Positions 17,416 to 26,253 of a DNA stretch of 64,000 nucleotides are shown here, in pieces (position 1 is the first letter of the stretch; each line of letters starts with the position of its first letter). The position numbers and the translations under genes were made by a program. Source of the stretch: Stutzerimonas stutzeri (lineage in GTDB: Bacteria; Pseudomonadota; Gammaproteobacteria; Pseudomonadales; Pseudomonadaceae); assembly GCA_002339675.1 (NCBI GenBank), contig DDKB01000023.1:1-64000 (forward strand). Direction: 5' to 3'. The notes beneath the pieces are model-generated. The model was not told the origin of the DNA. It saw only the letters and a program-made list of their open reading frames with translations, and did no database searches.

Positions 17416-18129
17416 ATGAATAGCTCTCCCCGACATCCCGCCTGTTGCGCACCGCTGCAAGACCACTGGCCGCTGCCGGTCGTCCTTCCCGGCGTACGGC
17501 TGCTGAGCACCCGTTTCGACCCTGACCGGCTCGATCCCGAGGACTTCGTCCGCTGGGGCCTTGCGCCGATGAAGGCGGTGAACAAACGCCAGGCCGAATT
17601 CCTCGCCGGGCGCATCTGTGCCTATGAAGCCCTGCGCAAGACCACAGGCGTACCCTGCATTCCCGCCGTCGGCGAAGACCGCTCGCCTTGCTGGCCCAGC
17701 GGTGTGGTCGGCTCGATCACCCATGGCGCGGGTTGGGCCGCCGTGGTCGCGGCGCGTAGCGAGCAATGGCGCGGGCTGGGGCTCGATGTGGAACGGCTAC
17801 TGCCCGCCGCACGGGCCGAACGGCTGGCGGAGGAAATTCTCACGCCGTGGGAGCTGCAGCGCTGCGCCGAACTCGACGAGGCGCAGCGGGCATTGCGCGT
17901 CACCCTGACCTTCTCGATCAAGGAGAGCCTGTTCAAGGCCCTCTACCCGCTGGTCAAAACGCGCTTCTATTTCCACGAAGCCGAGCTGATTCATCAGGGC
18001 GCCGACGGCCGCGCGCGCCTGCGCCTGCTCAACGACCTCTCAGCTGAATGGACAACCGGCACCGAGCTGGAGGGTCAGTTCGCCCAGTTCGACGACTACG
18101 TGCTGAGCCTGGTCAGCGTTCCGGTCTGA
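17416..18129 (+). CDS. 4'-phosphopantetheinyl transferase superfamily protein (EntD/PcpS-like)
   Basis: 237 residues. The Mg/CoA-binding signatures of the EntD-type family are seen as GLGLDVERLL near residue 120 and FSIKESLFKALYP near 170, with VGSITHGAGWAAV before them. It transfers phosphopantetheine from CoA to carrier proteins. Pseudomonads usually have a single such enzyme (PcpS) serving both fatty-acid ACP and siderophore carriers, so this could be the general one; no biosynthetic cluster lies beside it here. Confidence 0.9.
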   Translation: MNSSPRHPACCAPLQDHWPLPVVLPGVRLLSTRFDPDRLDPEDFVRWGLAPMKAVNKRQAEFLAGRICAYEALRKTTGVPCIPAVGEDRSPCWPSGVVGSITHGAGWAAVVAARSEQWRGLGLDVERLLPAARAERLAEEILTPWELQRCAELDEAQRALRVTLTFSIKESLFKALYPLVKTRFYFHEAELIHQGADGRARLRLLNDLSAEWTTGTELEGQFAQFDDYVLSLVSVPV

Positions 18130-18282
18130 TTGATCTGAGCCCGACGGGGCCTGGCGGCCGTGAGTTGATGGGTTCTACCCATCCCACGTAAGGGTGGTCG
18201 CGACGTTTGCAGTCGATGAGTTTCATTCGCGAAGGTCGGGTGCCCCCCCCATCCCTGCAAGCGCCAGGACCGCACGGGCCGA

Positions 18283-19902
18283 TCACTGCGCCGGGAGCCG
18301 CGCCCCCGTCTGCTTGCGCGGCCACACCAGGCTGAAGCGCGCCCCGCCCAGTTCGCTGCGGCCAATCTGCGAGCGCCCGCCATGCCAGTAGGAAATCCGC
18401 CGCACGATGGACAGGCCCAGCCCGTGCCCGCCGGAGGCGCGGGTGCGGCTGTCGTCCAGACGCAGGAACGGGGTGAACACCTTTTCCCAGGCCTCCTCCG
18501 GCACCCCGGGTCCGTCGTCGTCGACGCTCAGGCTGGCCCGCGTCTCATCGAGGGCGAAACTCACCCGCACGCGGCTGTCGGCATGCCGCATGGCATTGGT
18601 GATCAGATTGCTCAGCGCCCGTCGCAGATAATGCGGCTCGGCTTCGGCGCAGCGTCCCCCATCGGCTGCGACGCTGCATGCACCACGCTCGACATGGACG
18701 TCGGGCCGCAGCGGCGCCAGTTCGCCGATGACCTGATCGACCAGCGCTGCCAGGTCGACGGGCTGAAAATTCAGCGCGGGCGAGCCGCGCTCCAGACGGG
18801 TGTAGACGAGCATTTCGTCCACCAGCCGATCGAGGTCGTCGATGTCGGCGTCCATGCCATCGAGGTAACGGCCGCGCGCCTCGGGCGTCTGCGCGTCGGC
18901 GGCCATCTCCAGGCCGAAGCGCAGACGCGCGACCGGCGTTCGCAATTCATGAGCCACCGCGCTGACCATCTCGCGCTGCACCGCCAGCAAACGCTGCAGG
19001 TGACTGGCCATGCCGTTGAATGCCTTGGCCAGGCGCCCCACCGAATCGGACCCGGCATCCGGCACCCGGGCTTCCAGATCCCCGCCGGCGATCCGCGTCG
19101 CCGCGCGCTCGAGGCCGCGCAAACGGCGCTCCAGCTGGCGCACCAGCAGGTAGACCGTCAGCCCGATCAGCGACAGGCCCAGCACGCCGATCAGCACCAG
19201 CAGCTCCGGCGGATAGGGGTTCATCTGGTACAGCGGCCCCAGCGCCATGATCCAGGGTGTCCCGGCGATGGCAGCGAATACCCGCACGGCCTCGCCGCCA
19301 CCAACCAGCGCCATCACCGTATCGCCCTCGTCCAGGCGGCGGCGCTGGTCGTCATCGAGGCTGGCGCTGTTGCGCGTCAGCAGCTCGAGGTCATAGCCGA
19401 AGCCACGCGCCTCTTTCAGCTCGGCCAGACGCCGGGGTTGTTCGTCCTCGGGGTAGCGGATCAACTCATCGATCAGCAAGTAAATGGTGGCCCGTGCGAG
19501 CTGCTCGCTGAGCTGCTCGACCTCGCCGGTGAGCACCAGGTGGTTGTCGGCGCTGACCAGTGAGTAAATGGTCACGCGCCCCGGCCGCATGGGTTCGACC
19601 AGCACCTGCCCGTTGAGCAGGCGAGTCTCCAGCCGGCTTTCCAGGCTCACGTCCTCCAGCGTGCGTACCCGCAGGGGAATACCCAGCAGGCGGCCCCAGA
19701 GGTTCGCCGCCTGCCGCCGCTCGATGGGCGTCATGCTGTCCATGTTGTGCGCCATCAGGCGGAACGTGCCGGCCGCGAGCGCTTCGCGGTGATGATCGGC
19801 GCGCACCTGGTTGAGTAGGTGTAGCCCACCGGCACCCAGCAGGCCGACCAGCACCAGCACGGCGAGTACGCCGCCGTAGATGCGCAGGAAGATCGAATTC
19901 AC
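18283..19902 (-). CDS. Sensor histidine kinase, RstB-like
   Basis: 539 residues. An N-terminal TM helix (about 7-29) is followed by a large periplasmic domain, a second TM near 230-255, HAMP, H box SAVAHELRTPVARLRF, N box NLITNAMRHAD, and G boxes DDDGPGVPEE and GGHGLGLSIVRRI. It is the membrane partner of the OmpR-type regulator immediately upstream: the stop of the regulator and the start of the kinase overlap by 4 bp (ATGA), indicating translational coupling. The pair next to nrdA-nrdB matches the P. aeruginosa PA1157-PA1158 location. The signal sensed is unknown. Confidence 0.9.
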   Translation of the reverse strand: MNSIFLRIYGGVLAVLVLVGLLGAGGLHLLNQVRADHHREALAAGTFRLMAHNMDSMTPIERRQAANLWGRLLGIPLRVRTLEDVSLESRLETRLLNGQVLVEPMRPGRVTIYSLVSADNHLVLTGEVEQLSEQLARATIYLLIDELIRYPEDEQPRRLAELKEARGFGYDLELLTRNSASLDDDQRRRLDEGDTVMALVGGGEAVRVFAAIAGTPWIMALGPLYQMNPYPPELLVLIGVLGLSLIGLTVYLLVRQLERRLRGLERAATRIAGGDLEARVPDAGSDSVGRLAKAFNGMASHLQRLLAVQREMVSAVAHELRTPVARLRFGLEMAADAQTPEARGRYLDGMDADIDDLDRLVDEMLVYTRLERGSPALNFQPVDLAALVDQVIGELAPLRPDVHVERGACSVAADGGRCAEAEPHYLRRALSNLITNAMRHADSRVRVSFALDETRASLSVDDDGPGVPEEAWEKVFTPFLRLDDSRTRASGGHGLGLSIVRRISYWHGGRSQIGRSELGGARFSLVWPRKQTGARLPAQ

Positions 19903-20621
19903 GTCAGCGCTTCGGCCGCTTCGGAGACGAACAGGTAGCCCTTGCCGCGCACCGTCTTGATCAGCCGTGGATGCTCGGGGTCATCGCCGATCTTCGGCCG
20001 GATACGGGAAATGCGTACGTCGATGGAGCGGTCCTGCCCGTCGTACTCGATGCCACGCAGCTCCGCGAAGATCTGCTCGCGCGACAGGGTCCGTCCCGGG
20101 TTGGAGGCCAGCAACCACAGCAGGTCGAACTCGGCGCCGGTCAGCTCGATGCCCTCCCCGCGCAACCAGGCCTCACGCAGCGCGTTGTCGACCACCAGCG
20201 GGCCGTACTGGATGCGCTTGGTGCTGCTCGCCGGCGCGGCATCGGTGCCCTCCCGGCGGCGTAGCAGCGCGCGGATGCGCGCCAGCAGCAGCCGCGGGCG
20301 CACCGGCTTGCAGACATAGTCGTCGGCGCCGATCTCCAGGCCCAGCACCTGGTCGAGGTCGTCGGCGCGTGCAGTGAGCATCAGGATCGGCCCGTCGTAG
20401 CGGTCGCGTACCTTGCGGCAGATCGACAGCCCGTCCTCGCCCGGCAGCATCAGGTCCAGCACCACCAGGTCGGGGCGCTCGGCAATGATGCGCTCGGCCG
20501 CGCAGGCGCCGTCCGCCTCAAGCGACACCTGCATGCCGTTGCTTTCCAGATATTCGCGGGTCAGCTCTGCCAACCGCTGGTCATCTTCGACGATGAGAAT
20601 TCGCCACGCTTCCTGATCCAT
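19899..20621 (-). CDS. OmpR/PhoB-family response regulator, RstA-like
   Basis: 240 residues. Receiver domain (about 6-120) has acidic pocket EDD, phospho-acceptor Asp in VVLDLMLPGEDG and conserved Lys in DDYVCKPV. The C-terminal winged-helix DNA-binding domain ends in KTVRGKGYLF. The ATG at 20621 gives the normal start (MDQEAWRILIVEDD); an extension of nine residues is open but unlikely. It is the first gene of a two-gene operon with the RstB-like kinase and is divergent from nrdA. Confidence 0.92.
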   Translation of the reverse strand: MDQEAWRILIVEDDQRLAELTREYLESNGMQVSLEADGACAAERIIAERPDLVVLDLMLPGEDGLSICRKVRDRYDGPILMLTARADDLDQVLGLEIGADDYVCKPVRPRLLLARIRALLRRREGTDAAPASSTKRIQYGPLVVDNALREAWLRGEGIELTGAEFDLLWLLASNPGRTLSREQIFAELRGIEYDGQDRSIDVRISRIRPKIGDDPEHPRLIKTVRGKGYLFVSEAAEALT

Positions 20622-20717
20622 ACTCGCCTCCGCACCGCACCGCCACACCCCTCGTAGGGCGCGCCATTGTACTCAAGCCCGACCGCCAGACGAGGGTCTT
20701 CAAGACGCTTGCAATAA

Positions 20718-20733
20718 ACACTACATATAGTGT
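20718..20733. promoter_or_regulatory. NrdR box 1
   Basis: ACACTACATATAGTGT is a perfect inverted repeat (ACACTA/TAGTGT) and agrees with the NrdR consensus. NrdR is the nucleotide-sensing repressor of ribonucleotide reductase genes. It lies about 640 bp before the nrdA start and closer to the response-regulator gene. Confidence 0.75.
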
Positions 20734-20862
20734 TAGGCGCATTCTCCCGAAACCCCTGCATGGCGTTGAAAAGACAGGGTGTTTCGTCGGCTCCCGGTGC
20801 AGGCCTTAGCCCGTGCGGGCTGGCCGCTGGCCGACGCGTTTCACCCACAAATGACCCACATG

Positions 20863-20871
20863 TTATCCACA
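20863..20871 (+). promoter_or_regulatory. DnaA box
   Basis: TTATCCACA matches the strict DnaA-box consensus. E. coli nrdAB is known to be controlled by DnaA-ATP, so a single perfect box upstream of nrdA is likely to be functional rather than chance, though no origin is suggested. Confidence 0.5.
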
Positions 20872-20939
20872 GGTTGTTCCTCCGCGACGCCTTGCGTTGC
20901 CCCCGAACCGGCACTATCGTGTCGCCCGCGGCCGCCAGA

Positions 20940-20955
20940 ACCCTACATATGGGGT
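20940..20955. promoter_or_regulatory. NrdR-box-like palindrome 2
   Basis: ACCCTACATATGGGGT keeps the CTACATAT core and near-perfect dyad symmetry (one mismatch between arms) but differs from the NrdR consensus in the outer bases. It is weaker than boxes 1 and 3. Confidence 0.45.
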
Positions 20956-20993
20956 CATATAGGCCAAGCGGACACAAACGCCGAAAAAAGCAA

Positions 20994-21007
20994 GCAAATT
21001 AATTTGC
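20994..21007. promoter_or_regulatory. 14-bp perfect palindrome upstream of nrdA
   Basis: GCAAATTAATTTGC is a perfect A+T-rich dyad in an otherwise G+C-rich region. It could be an operator for an unknown factor or part of a promoter. No known site is recognised. Confidence 0.35.
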
Positions 21008-21130
21008 GCCGGTTTCCGACCGGCCCGCGCCCGAATCGAGCGCGAGGGATCGTCGCCGCAGAGCCCGCGCCTGCGCCGCCTGACCTTGATCCTGCTCAAG
21101 CCCAGCAGTAGCGCGGGCGCCAAACGCATC

Positions 21131-21146
21131 ACACTACATCTTGTGT
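21131..21146. promoter_or_regulatory. NrdR box 3
   Basis: ACACTACATCTTGTGT matches the NrdR consensus with two mismatched positions in the dyad. It is the closest box to nrdA, about 215 bp before the start codon, and likely overlaps or adjoins the promoter. Confidence 0.65.
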
Positions 21147-21359
21147 TTTGAGGTTGAGAACTTCACAACGCCTGACTATGCTTCGGCACATTCGATTCGC
21201 CACCGCCGGGTGCCGGATCGTTTCCCGTTTCGAGTCACCCATGTGCCGGTTCGCCGGGGCATGGTTCATGCATTACCCGAACAGCAGCAACGAAAGGGCC
21301 GCCCACGAAGCCGGCCCGCCACCAAACGTGCACCGAGACAGAGAGAATCCGGAGACCCC

Positions 21360-24254
21360 ATGCAGAACGAGTCCATTCGCGAGAACCCGCACGCCGACAA
21401 CAGCTCGCTGGACCTGGCCGCTACCGCGCCGGGCCAGCTGCGCGTGATCAAGCGCAACGGTACAGTCGTCCCCTACACCGATGACAAGATCACCGTCGCC
21501 ATCACCAAGGCGTTTCTCGCAGTGGAAGGCAACAACGCCTCCGCCTCGTCGCGCATCCACGACACCGTGCAGCGCCTGACCGAACAGGTCACCGCCACCT
21601 TCAAGCGCCGCATGCCCTCCGGCGGCACCATCCACATCGAAGAAATCCAGGACCAGGTCGAACTGGCCCTGATGCGTTCCGGCGAGCAGAAAGTTGCCCG
21701 CGACTACGTGATCTACCGTGAATCGCGCAGCCAGGAGCGCAAGCGCGGCGCGGTCGAAACCCCGGTCGACGCCCACCCGAGCATTCGCATCAAGCGTGCC
21801 GACGGCAGCATGGCGCCGCTGGACCTTGGCCGCCTGAACACCATCATCACCGAAGCCTGTGAAGGCCTCGAAGAAGTCGATGGCGCACTGATCCAGAAAG
21901 AAACCCTGAAGAACCTCTACGACGGTGTCGAGCAGACCGACGTCAACACCGCCCTGGTGATGACCGCGCGCACCCTGGTCGAGCGTGAGCCGAACTACTC
22001 CTACGTCACCGCCCGCCTGTTGATGGACACCCTGCGCGCCGAAGCCCTGAGCTTCCTGGAAGTCGCCGAGTCGGCCACCCATCACGAAATGGCCGACCTC
22101 TACGCCAAGGCCCTGCCCGCCTACGTGGAAAAGGGCGTCGAGTTCGAGCTGCTCGACCCGCGCCTGAAGGAATACGACCTGGCCAAGCTGGGCGCCGCGA
22201 TCAACCACGAGCAGGACCAGCAGTTCACCTACCTCGGCCTGCAGACCCTCTACGACCGCTACTTCCTGCACAAGGACGGCATCCGCTTCGAACTGCCGCA
22301 GATCTTCTTCATGCGCGTCGCCATGGGCCTGGCCATCGAGGAAGAACAGCGCGAAGCCCGCGCCATCGAGTTCTACAATCTGCTGTCGTCCTTCGACTAC
22401 ATGGCCTCGACGCCGACCCTGTTCAACGCCGGCACCCTGCGCCCGCAGCTGTCCTCGTGCTACCTGACCACCGTGCCGGACGACCTGGGCGGCATCTACG
22501 ACGCCATCCGCGATAACGCCCTGCTCTCCAAGTTCGCCGGCGGCCTGGGCAACGACTGGACCCCGGTGCGTGCACTGGGCGCCTACATCAAGGGCACCAA
22601 CGGCAAATCCCAGGGCGTCGTGCCCTTCCTGAAAGTGGTCAACGACACCGCGGTGGCGGTCAACCAGGGCGGCAAGCGCAAGGGCGCGGTCTGCGCCTAC
22701 CTGGAAACCTGGCACCTGGACATCGAGGAATTCCTCGAGCTGCGCAAGAACACCGGTGACGACCGTCGCCGTACCCACGACATGAACACCGCCAACTGGA
22801 TTCCGGACCTGTTCATGAAGCGCGTCTTCGACGACGGCAAGTGGACCCTGTTCTCGCCGAGCGAAGTACCCGACCTGCACGACCTCACCGGCAAGGCCTT
22901 CGAGGAGCGCTACGAGTACTACGAAGCCCTGATCGAATACGGCAAGATCAAGAACTACAAGACCCTGCAGGCCAAAGACCTGTGGCGCAAGATGCTCTCC
23001 ATGCTGTTCGAAACCGGCCACCCATGGCTGACCTTCAAGGACCCGTGCAACCTGCGCAGCCCGCAGCAGCACGTCGGCGTGGTGCACAGCTCCAACCTCT
23101 GCACCGAGATCACGCTGAACACCAACAAGGACGAAATCGCCGTCTGCAACCTGGGCTCGGTCAACCTGCCGAACCACATCGTCGACGGCAAGCTGGACAC
23201 CGCCAAGCTGGAGCGCACCGTGCGCACCGCCGTGCGGATGCTCGATAACGTCATCGACATCAACTACTACTCGGTGCCACAGGCGCAGAACTCCAACTTC
23301 AAGCACCGCCCGGTGGGCCTGGGCATCATGGGCTTCCAGGACGCGCTGTACCTGCAGCACATCGCCTACGGTTCCGATGCCGCCATCGACTTCGCCGACA
23401 AGTCCATGGAAGCGGTCAGCTACTACGCCATCCAGGCCTCCTGTGACCTGGCCGACGAGCGTGGCGCCTACGAAACCTTCCAGGGTTCGCTGTGGAGCCA
23501 GGGCATCCTGCCGCTGGATTCGCAGCAGATCCTCATCGAAGCGCGTGGCCAGAAGTACATCGACGTCGACCTGACCGAGTCCCTGGATTGGGCGCCGGTC
23601 CGTGCCCGCGTCAAGAACGGCATCCGCAACTCGAACATCATGGCCATCGCGCCGACCGCGACCATCGCCAACATCACCGGCGTGTCGCAGTCCATCGAGC
23701 CGACCTACCAGAACCTGTACGTGAAATCGAACCTCTCGGGCGAATTCACCGTGATCAACCCCTACTTGGTTCGCGACCTCAAGGCGCGCGGCCTGTGGGA
23801 CGCGGTCATGATCAACGACCTCAAGTACTACGACGGTTCGGTGCAGCAGATCGAGCGCATCCCGCAGGAGTTGAAAGACCTCTACGCGACCGCCTTCGAA
23901 GTGGAAACCAAGTGGATCGTCGACGCCGCCAGCCGCCGCCAGAAGTGGATCGACCAGGCCCAGTCGCTGAACCTCTACATCGCCGGCGCCAGCGGCAAGA
24001 AGCTGGACGTGACCTACCGCATGGCTTGGTACCGTGGCCTGAAAACCACCTACTACCTCCGTGCCCTGGCCGCGACCAGCACCGAGAAGTCCACCGTCAA
24101 CACCGGCAAGCTCAACGCCGTGTCCAGCGGTGGCAACAGCGGCGCCAGCGCCGCTCCGGCGAAAGCTGCGCCAGCGCCAGAAATGGCCGCCGGCCCGGCA
24201 CCAGTGCCAAAAGCCTGTGCGATTGATGAGCCAGACTGCGAAGCCTGCCAATAA
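21360..24254 (+). CDS. nrdA: Class Ia ribonucleoside-diphosphate reductase, alpha subunit NrdA
   Basis: 964 residues, close to the length known for Pseudomonas NrdA and longer than E. coli NrdA because of two N-terminal ATP-cone domains in tandem: the first begins near LRVIKRNGTVVPYTDDK, the second near IRIKRADGSMAPLDLGR. The catalytic barrel shows LSSCYLTTVPDD, GGLGNDW, NLCTEITLN and the late MAIAPTATIANITG. The C-terminus carries the redox cysteines in CAIDEPDCEACQ. The enzyme reduces NDPs to dNDPs with NrdB. ATG 21360 is chosen from its ribosome-binding site and homology. Confidence 0.97.
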   Translation: MQNESIRENPHADNSSLDLAATAPGQLRVIKRNGTVVPYTDDKITVAITKAFLAVEGNNASASSRIHDTVQRLTEQVTATFKRRMPSGGTIHIEEIQDQVELALMRSGEQKVARDYVIYRESRSQERKRGAVETPVDAHPSIRIKRADGSMAPLDLGRLNTIITEACEGLEEVDGALIQKETLKNLYDGVEQTDVNTALVMTARTLVEREPNYSYVTARLLMDTLRAEALSFLEVAESATHHEMADLYAKALPAYVEKGVEFELLDPRLKEYDLAKLGAAINHEQDQQFTYLGLQTLYDRYFLHKDGIRFELPQIFFMRVAMGLAIEEEQREARAIEFYNLLSSFDYMASTPTLFNAGTLRPQLSSCYLTTVPDDLGGIYDAIRDNALLSKFAGGLGNDWTPVRALGAYIKGTNGKSQGVVPFLKVVNDTAVAVNQGGKRKGAVCAYLETWHLDIEEFLELRKNTGDDRRRTHDMNTANWIPDLFMKRVFDDGKWTLFSPSEVPDLHDLTGKAFEERYEYYEALIEYGKIKNYKTLQAKDLWRKMLSMLFETGHPWLTFKDPCNLRSPQQHVGVVHSSNLCTEITLNTNKDEIAVCNLGSVNLPNHIVDGKLDTAKLERTVRTAVRMLDNVIDINYYSVPQAQNSNFKHRPVGLGIMGFQDALYLQHIAYGSDAAIDFADKSMEAVSYYAIQASCDLADERGAYETFQGSLWSQGILPLDSQQILIEARGQKYIDVDLTESLDWAPVRARVKNGIRNSNIMAIAPTATIANITGVSQSIEPTYQNLYVKSNLSGEFTVINPYLVRDLKARGLWDAVMINDLKYYDGSVQQIERIPQELKDLYATAFEVETKWIVDAASRRQKWIDQAQSLNLYIAGASGKKLDVTYRMAWYRGLKTTYYLRALAATSTEKSTVNTGKLNAVSSGGNSGASAAPAKAAPAPEMAAGPAPVPKACAIDEPDCEACQ

Positions 24255-24544
24255 GTAGTTGAAAGTCGCGGTCCCCAGAGCGGACCGCGCGTTGTTGCCC
24301 GGCAGGTCGGCCCCCATCACGTACATGCGTACCCTCAGGGGCTCCGACCCGCCAGGCGCCTAGCGCTGCCTCGCTCTGGAAACCGCTTGCACCGAGTGGC
24401 TGCTGACCAAGCAAAGCGACGGCAAGCGTCTGACTCACTAAATGATTAGTTAGATGTAGTAGCGACGAGCGCTTGCTTGCAAGTAGACCTAGCCGGCACA
24501 GCTGGCAATTTGAGCAACGGACCGGATGCCAACACTTATCCAGT

Positions 24545-24790
24545 CCCCTCGCCCCTTTGGGGAGAGGGCTAGGGTGAGGGGCGGCCTACCAGACAACACA
24601 CAGGCCGGAACCAAAACCCCGACCATCCCCTCGCCCCTCTGGGGAGAGGGTTAGGGTGAGGGGGCGACCTACCAGACAACACACCGGCCGGGAGCAAACC
24701 CCCGACCGCTCCCTCACCCCTCCGGGGAGAGGGCCAGGGTGGGGGGCAGCCCCACCAGACAACACACAAGGCCGGGACCAAACCCCGACT
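24545..24790. repeat. Three tandem repeats of about 82 bp with G-rich hairpins
   Basis: Units start at 24545, 24627 and about 24710. Each contains CCCCTCGCCCC, a short loop, GGGGAGAGGG, then AGGGTGAGGGG, followed by a unit-specific but conserved tail with CCAGACAACACAC and GGCCGG. The G-rich palindromic core is a widespread proteobacterial intergenic repeat; here it has been amplified together with its flank. Confidence 0.85.
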
Positions 24791-24803
24791 CAACCAAACA
24801 CCC

Positions 24804-24827
24804 GCTTTTGCGTGCACACACAAAAGC
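24804..24827 (+). promoter_or_regulatory. Hairpin in the nrdB leader
   Basis: GCTTTTG and CAAAAGC form a perfect 7-bp stem around a 10-base loop, ending 50 bases before the nrdB ATG. It may be a leader structure or processing site. Confidence 0.35.
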
Positions 24828-24877
24828 CCAAACATTCCCGACCGGCCACCGCCGGTCCCCAATCAGGAAAAACCGCC

Positions 24878-26131
24878 ATGCTGAGCTGGGACGAATTCGA
24901 CGAAGAAGAAACCACCACCACGGCCGCACCCGCCGCCCCTCAAGCCGCTGCCGCCAGCAACGAAGCCCCCGCCAAACTCGACCAGGACGCCGCCGGCTCC
25001 GTCGAAGAAGCCCGCGCCGTAGCCGCTGACGACTCCGCGGCCGTCGCCCGCGCCAAGAAGGCCCTGGACGATCTCGACATCCAGGAAGGCCTCGACGAAC
25101 TGGAAGGCGAATCAGCCCGCGTTCACGTCGGCGACAAGCAGATGATCAACGCCCGCGCCGACCTGAACCAGCTCGTACCCTTCAAGTACGATTGGGCCTG
25201 GCAGAAGTATCTGGATGGTTGCGCCAACCACTGGATGCCGCAGGAAGTGAACATGAACGCCGACATCGCCCTGTGGAAGACGCCGGACGGCCTCTCCGAG
25301 GACGAGCGCCGCATCGTCAAGCGCAACCTCGGCTTCTTCTCCACCGCCGACAGCCTGGTCGCCAACAACCTCGTGCTGGCCGTGTACCGCCTGATCACCA
25401 ACCCCGAGTGCCGCCAGTACATCCTGCGCCAGGCCTTCGAAGAGGCGATCCACACCCACGCCTACCAGTACTGCATCGAATCGCTGGGCATGGATGAAGG
25501 CGAGATCTTCAACATGTACCACGAGATCCCGAGCGTCGCGAAAAAGGCCTCCTGGGGCCTCAAGTACACCCGCTCCATTTCCGACCCGACCTTCCAGACC
25601 GGCACAGTCGAGACGGATAAAGAGTTCCTGCGCAACCTCATCGCCTACTACTGCGTACTGGAAGGCATCTTCTTCTACTGCGGCTTCACCCAGATCCTCT
25701 CCATGGGCCGCCGCAACAAGATGACCGGCACCGCCGAGCAGTTCCAATACATCCTGCGCGACGAGTCCATGCACCTGAACTTCGGCATCGACGTGATCAA
25801 CCAGATCAAGATCGAAAACCCACACCTGTGGGACGCCGCCATGAAGGACGAAGCGACCCAGATGATCCTTCAGGGTACGCAGCTCGAAATCGAATACGCC
25901 CGCGACACCATGCCCCGTGGCGTCCTCGGCATGAACGCCTCGATGATGGAGGACTACCTAAAGTTCATCGCCAACCGTCGCCTGACGCAGATTGGCCTGA
26001 AGGAAGAGTATCCGGGTACTACCAACCCATTCCCGTGGATGAGCGAGATCATGGACCTGAAGAAGGAGAAGAACTTCTTTGAGACGCGGGTGATTGAGTA
26101 CCAGACGGGTGGGGCTTTGAGCTGGGATTGA
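24878..26131 (+). CDS. nrdB: Class Ia ribonucleoside-diphosphate reductase, beta subunit NrdB
   Basis: 417 residues. The ferritin-like radical-generating subunit shows the iron-ligand helices EEAIHTHAYQY, LEGIFFY and LRDESMHLNFG. The N-terminal 70 residues are an acidic, Ala-rich extension (MLSWDEFDEEE.. ). The C-terminal tail GGALSWD should dock on NrdA. AGGA lies 9 nt before the ATG at 24878; the open frame upstream is only repeat DNA. It is followed by a terminator at 26208. Confidence 0.96.
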   Translation: MLSWDEFDEEETTTTAAPAAPQAAAASNEAPAKLDQDAAGSVEEARAVAADDSAAVARAKKALDDLDIQEGLDELEGESARVHVGDKQMINARADLNQLVPFKYDWAWQKYLDGCANHWMPQEVNMNADIALWKTPDGLSEDERRIVKRNLGFFSTADSLVANNLVLAVYRLITNPECRQYILRQAFEEAIHTHAYQYCIESLGMDEGEIFNMYHEIPSVAKKASWGLKYTRSISDPTFQTGTVETDKEFLRNLIAYYCVLEGIFFYCGFTQILSMGRRNKMTGTAEQFQYILRDESMHLNFGIDVINQIKIENPHLWDAAMKDEATQMILQGTQLEIEYARDTMPRGVLGMNASMMEDYLKFIANRRLTQIGLKEEYPGTTNPFPWMSEIMDLKKEKNFFETRVIEYQTGGALSWD

Positions 26132-26207
26132 GCTTAGGCCAGCAACACTAATATGAAACACACAAAATCGCTTATCTGAATATAAACCCGGATAGCGAGA
26201 TAAATAG

Positions 26208-26232
26208 AGCCCCGTCTAGTGCGGGGCTTTTA
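26208..26232 (+). terminator. Rho-independent terminator after nrdB
   Basis: AGCCCCG and CGGGGCT form a 7-bp stem with a 7-base loop followed by TTTT. It lies 76 bp after the nrdB stop and marks the edge of the accessory region. Confidence 0.85.
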
Positions 26233-26253
26233 TAAACACGACTTGAAAGCCTC

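Larger units (their letters stand above)
20622..21359. promoter_or_regulatory. Long nrdA upstream regulatory region (divergent from the response regulator)
   Basis: A 738-bp gap with no convincing gene. It contains NrdR-box-like palindromes at 20718-20733, 20940-20955 and 21131-21146, a consensus DnaA box at 20863-20871 and a 14-bp perfect palindrome at 20994-21007. Open frames that run into nrdA from 21141 are not supported as coding: GGAG lies 6 nt before the ATG at 21360. Confidence 0.7.
24255..24877. other. nrdA-nrdB intergenic region
   Basis: A 623-bp gap, long for this operon. It holds three tandem repeat units (24545-24790) and a hairpin close to nrdB (24804-24827). No gene is seen; frames that read through the repeats into nrdB encode low-complexity sequence. 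Confidence 0.6.

Noticed and set aside
20867..21007. Possible replication origin (DnaA box plus A+T-rich palindrome)
   Set aside because: Only one consensus DnaA box and no dnaA, gidA, rpmH or similar origin neighbours; regulatory control of nrdA explains it better.
21273..24326. A 1,017-codon minus-strand frame opposite nrdA
   Set aside because: It mirrors the codon pattern of NrdA, is rich in Val, Gly, Asp and His as expected for an antisense shadow, and matches no family.
24545..24790. Possible CRISPR array
   Set aside because: Units are contiguous with no unique spacers, contain hairpins across the whole unit, and there are no cas genes nearby.
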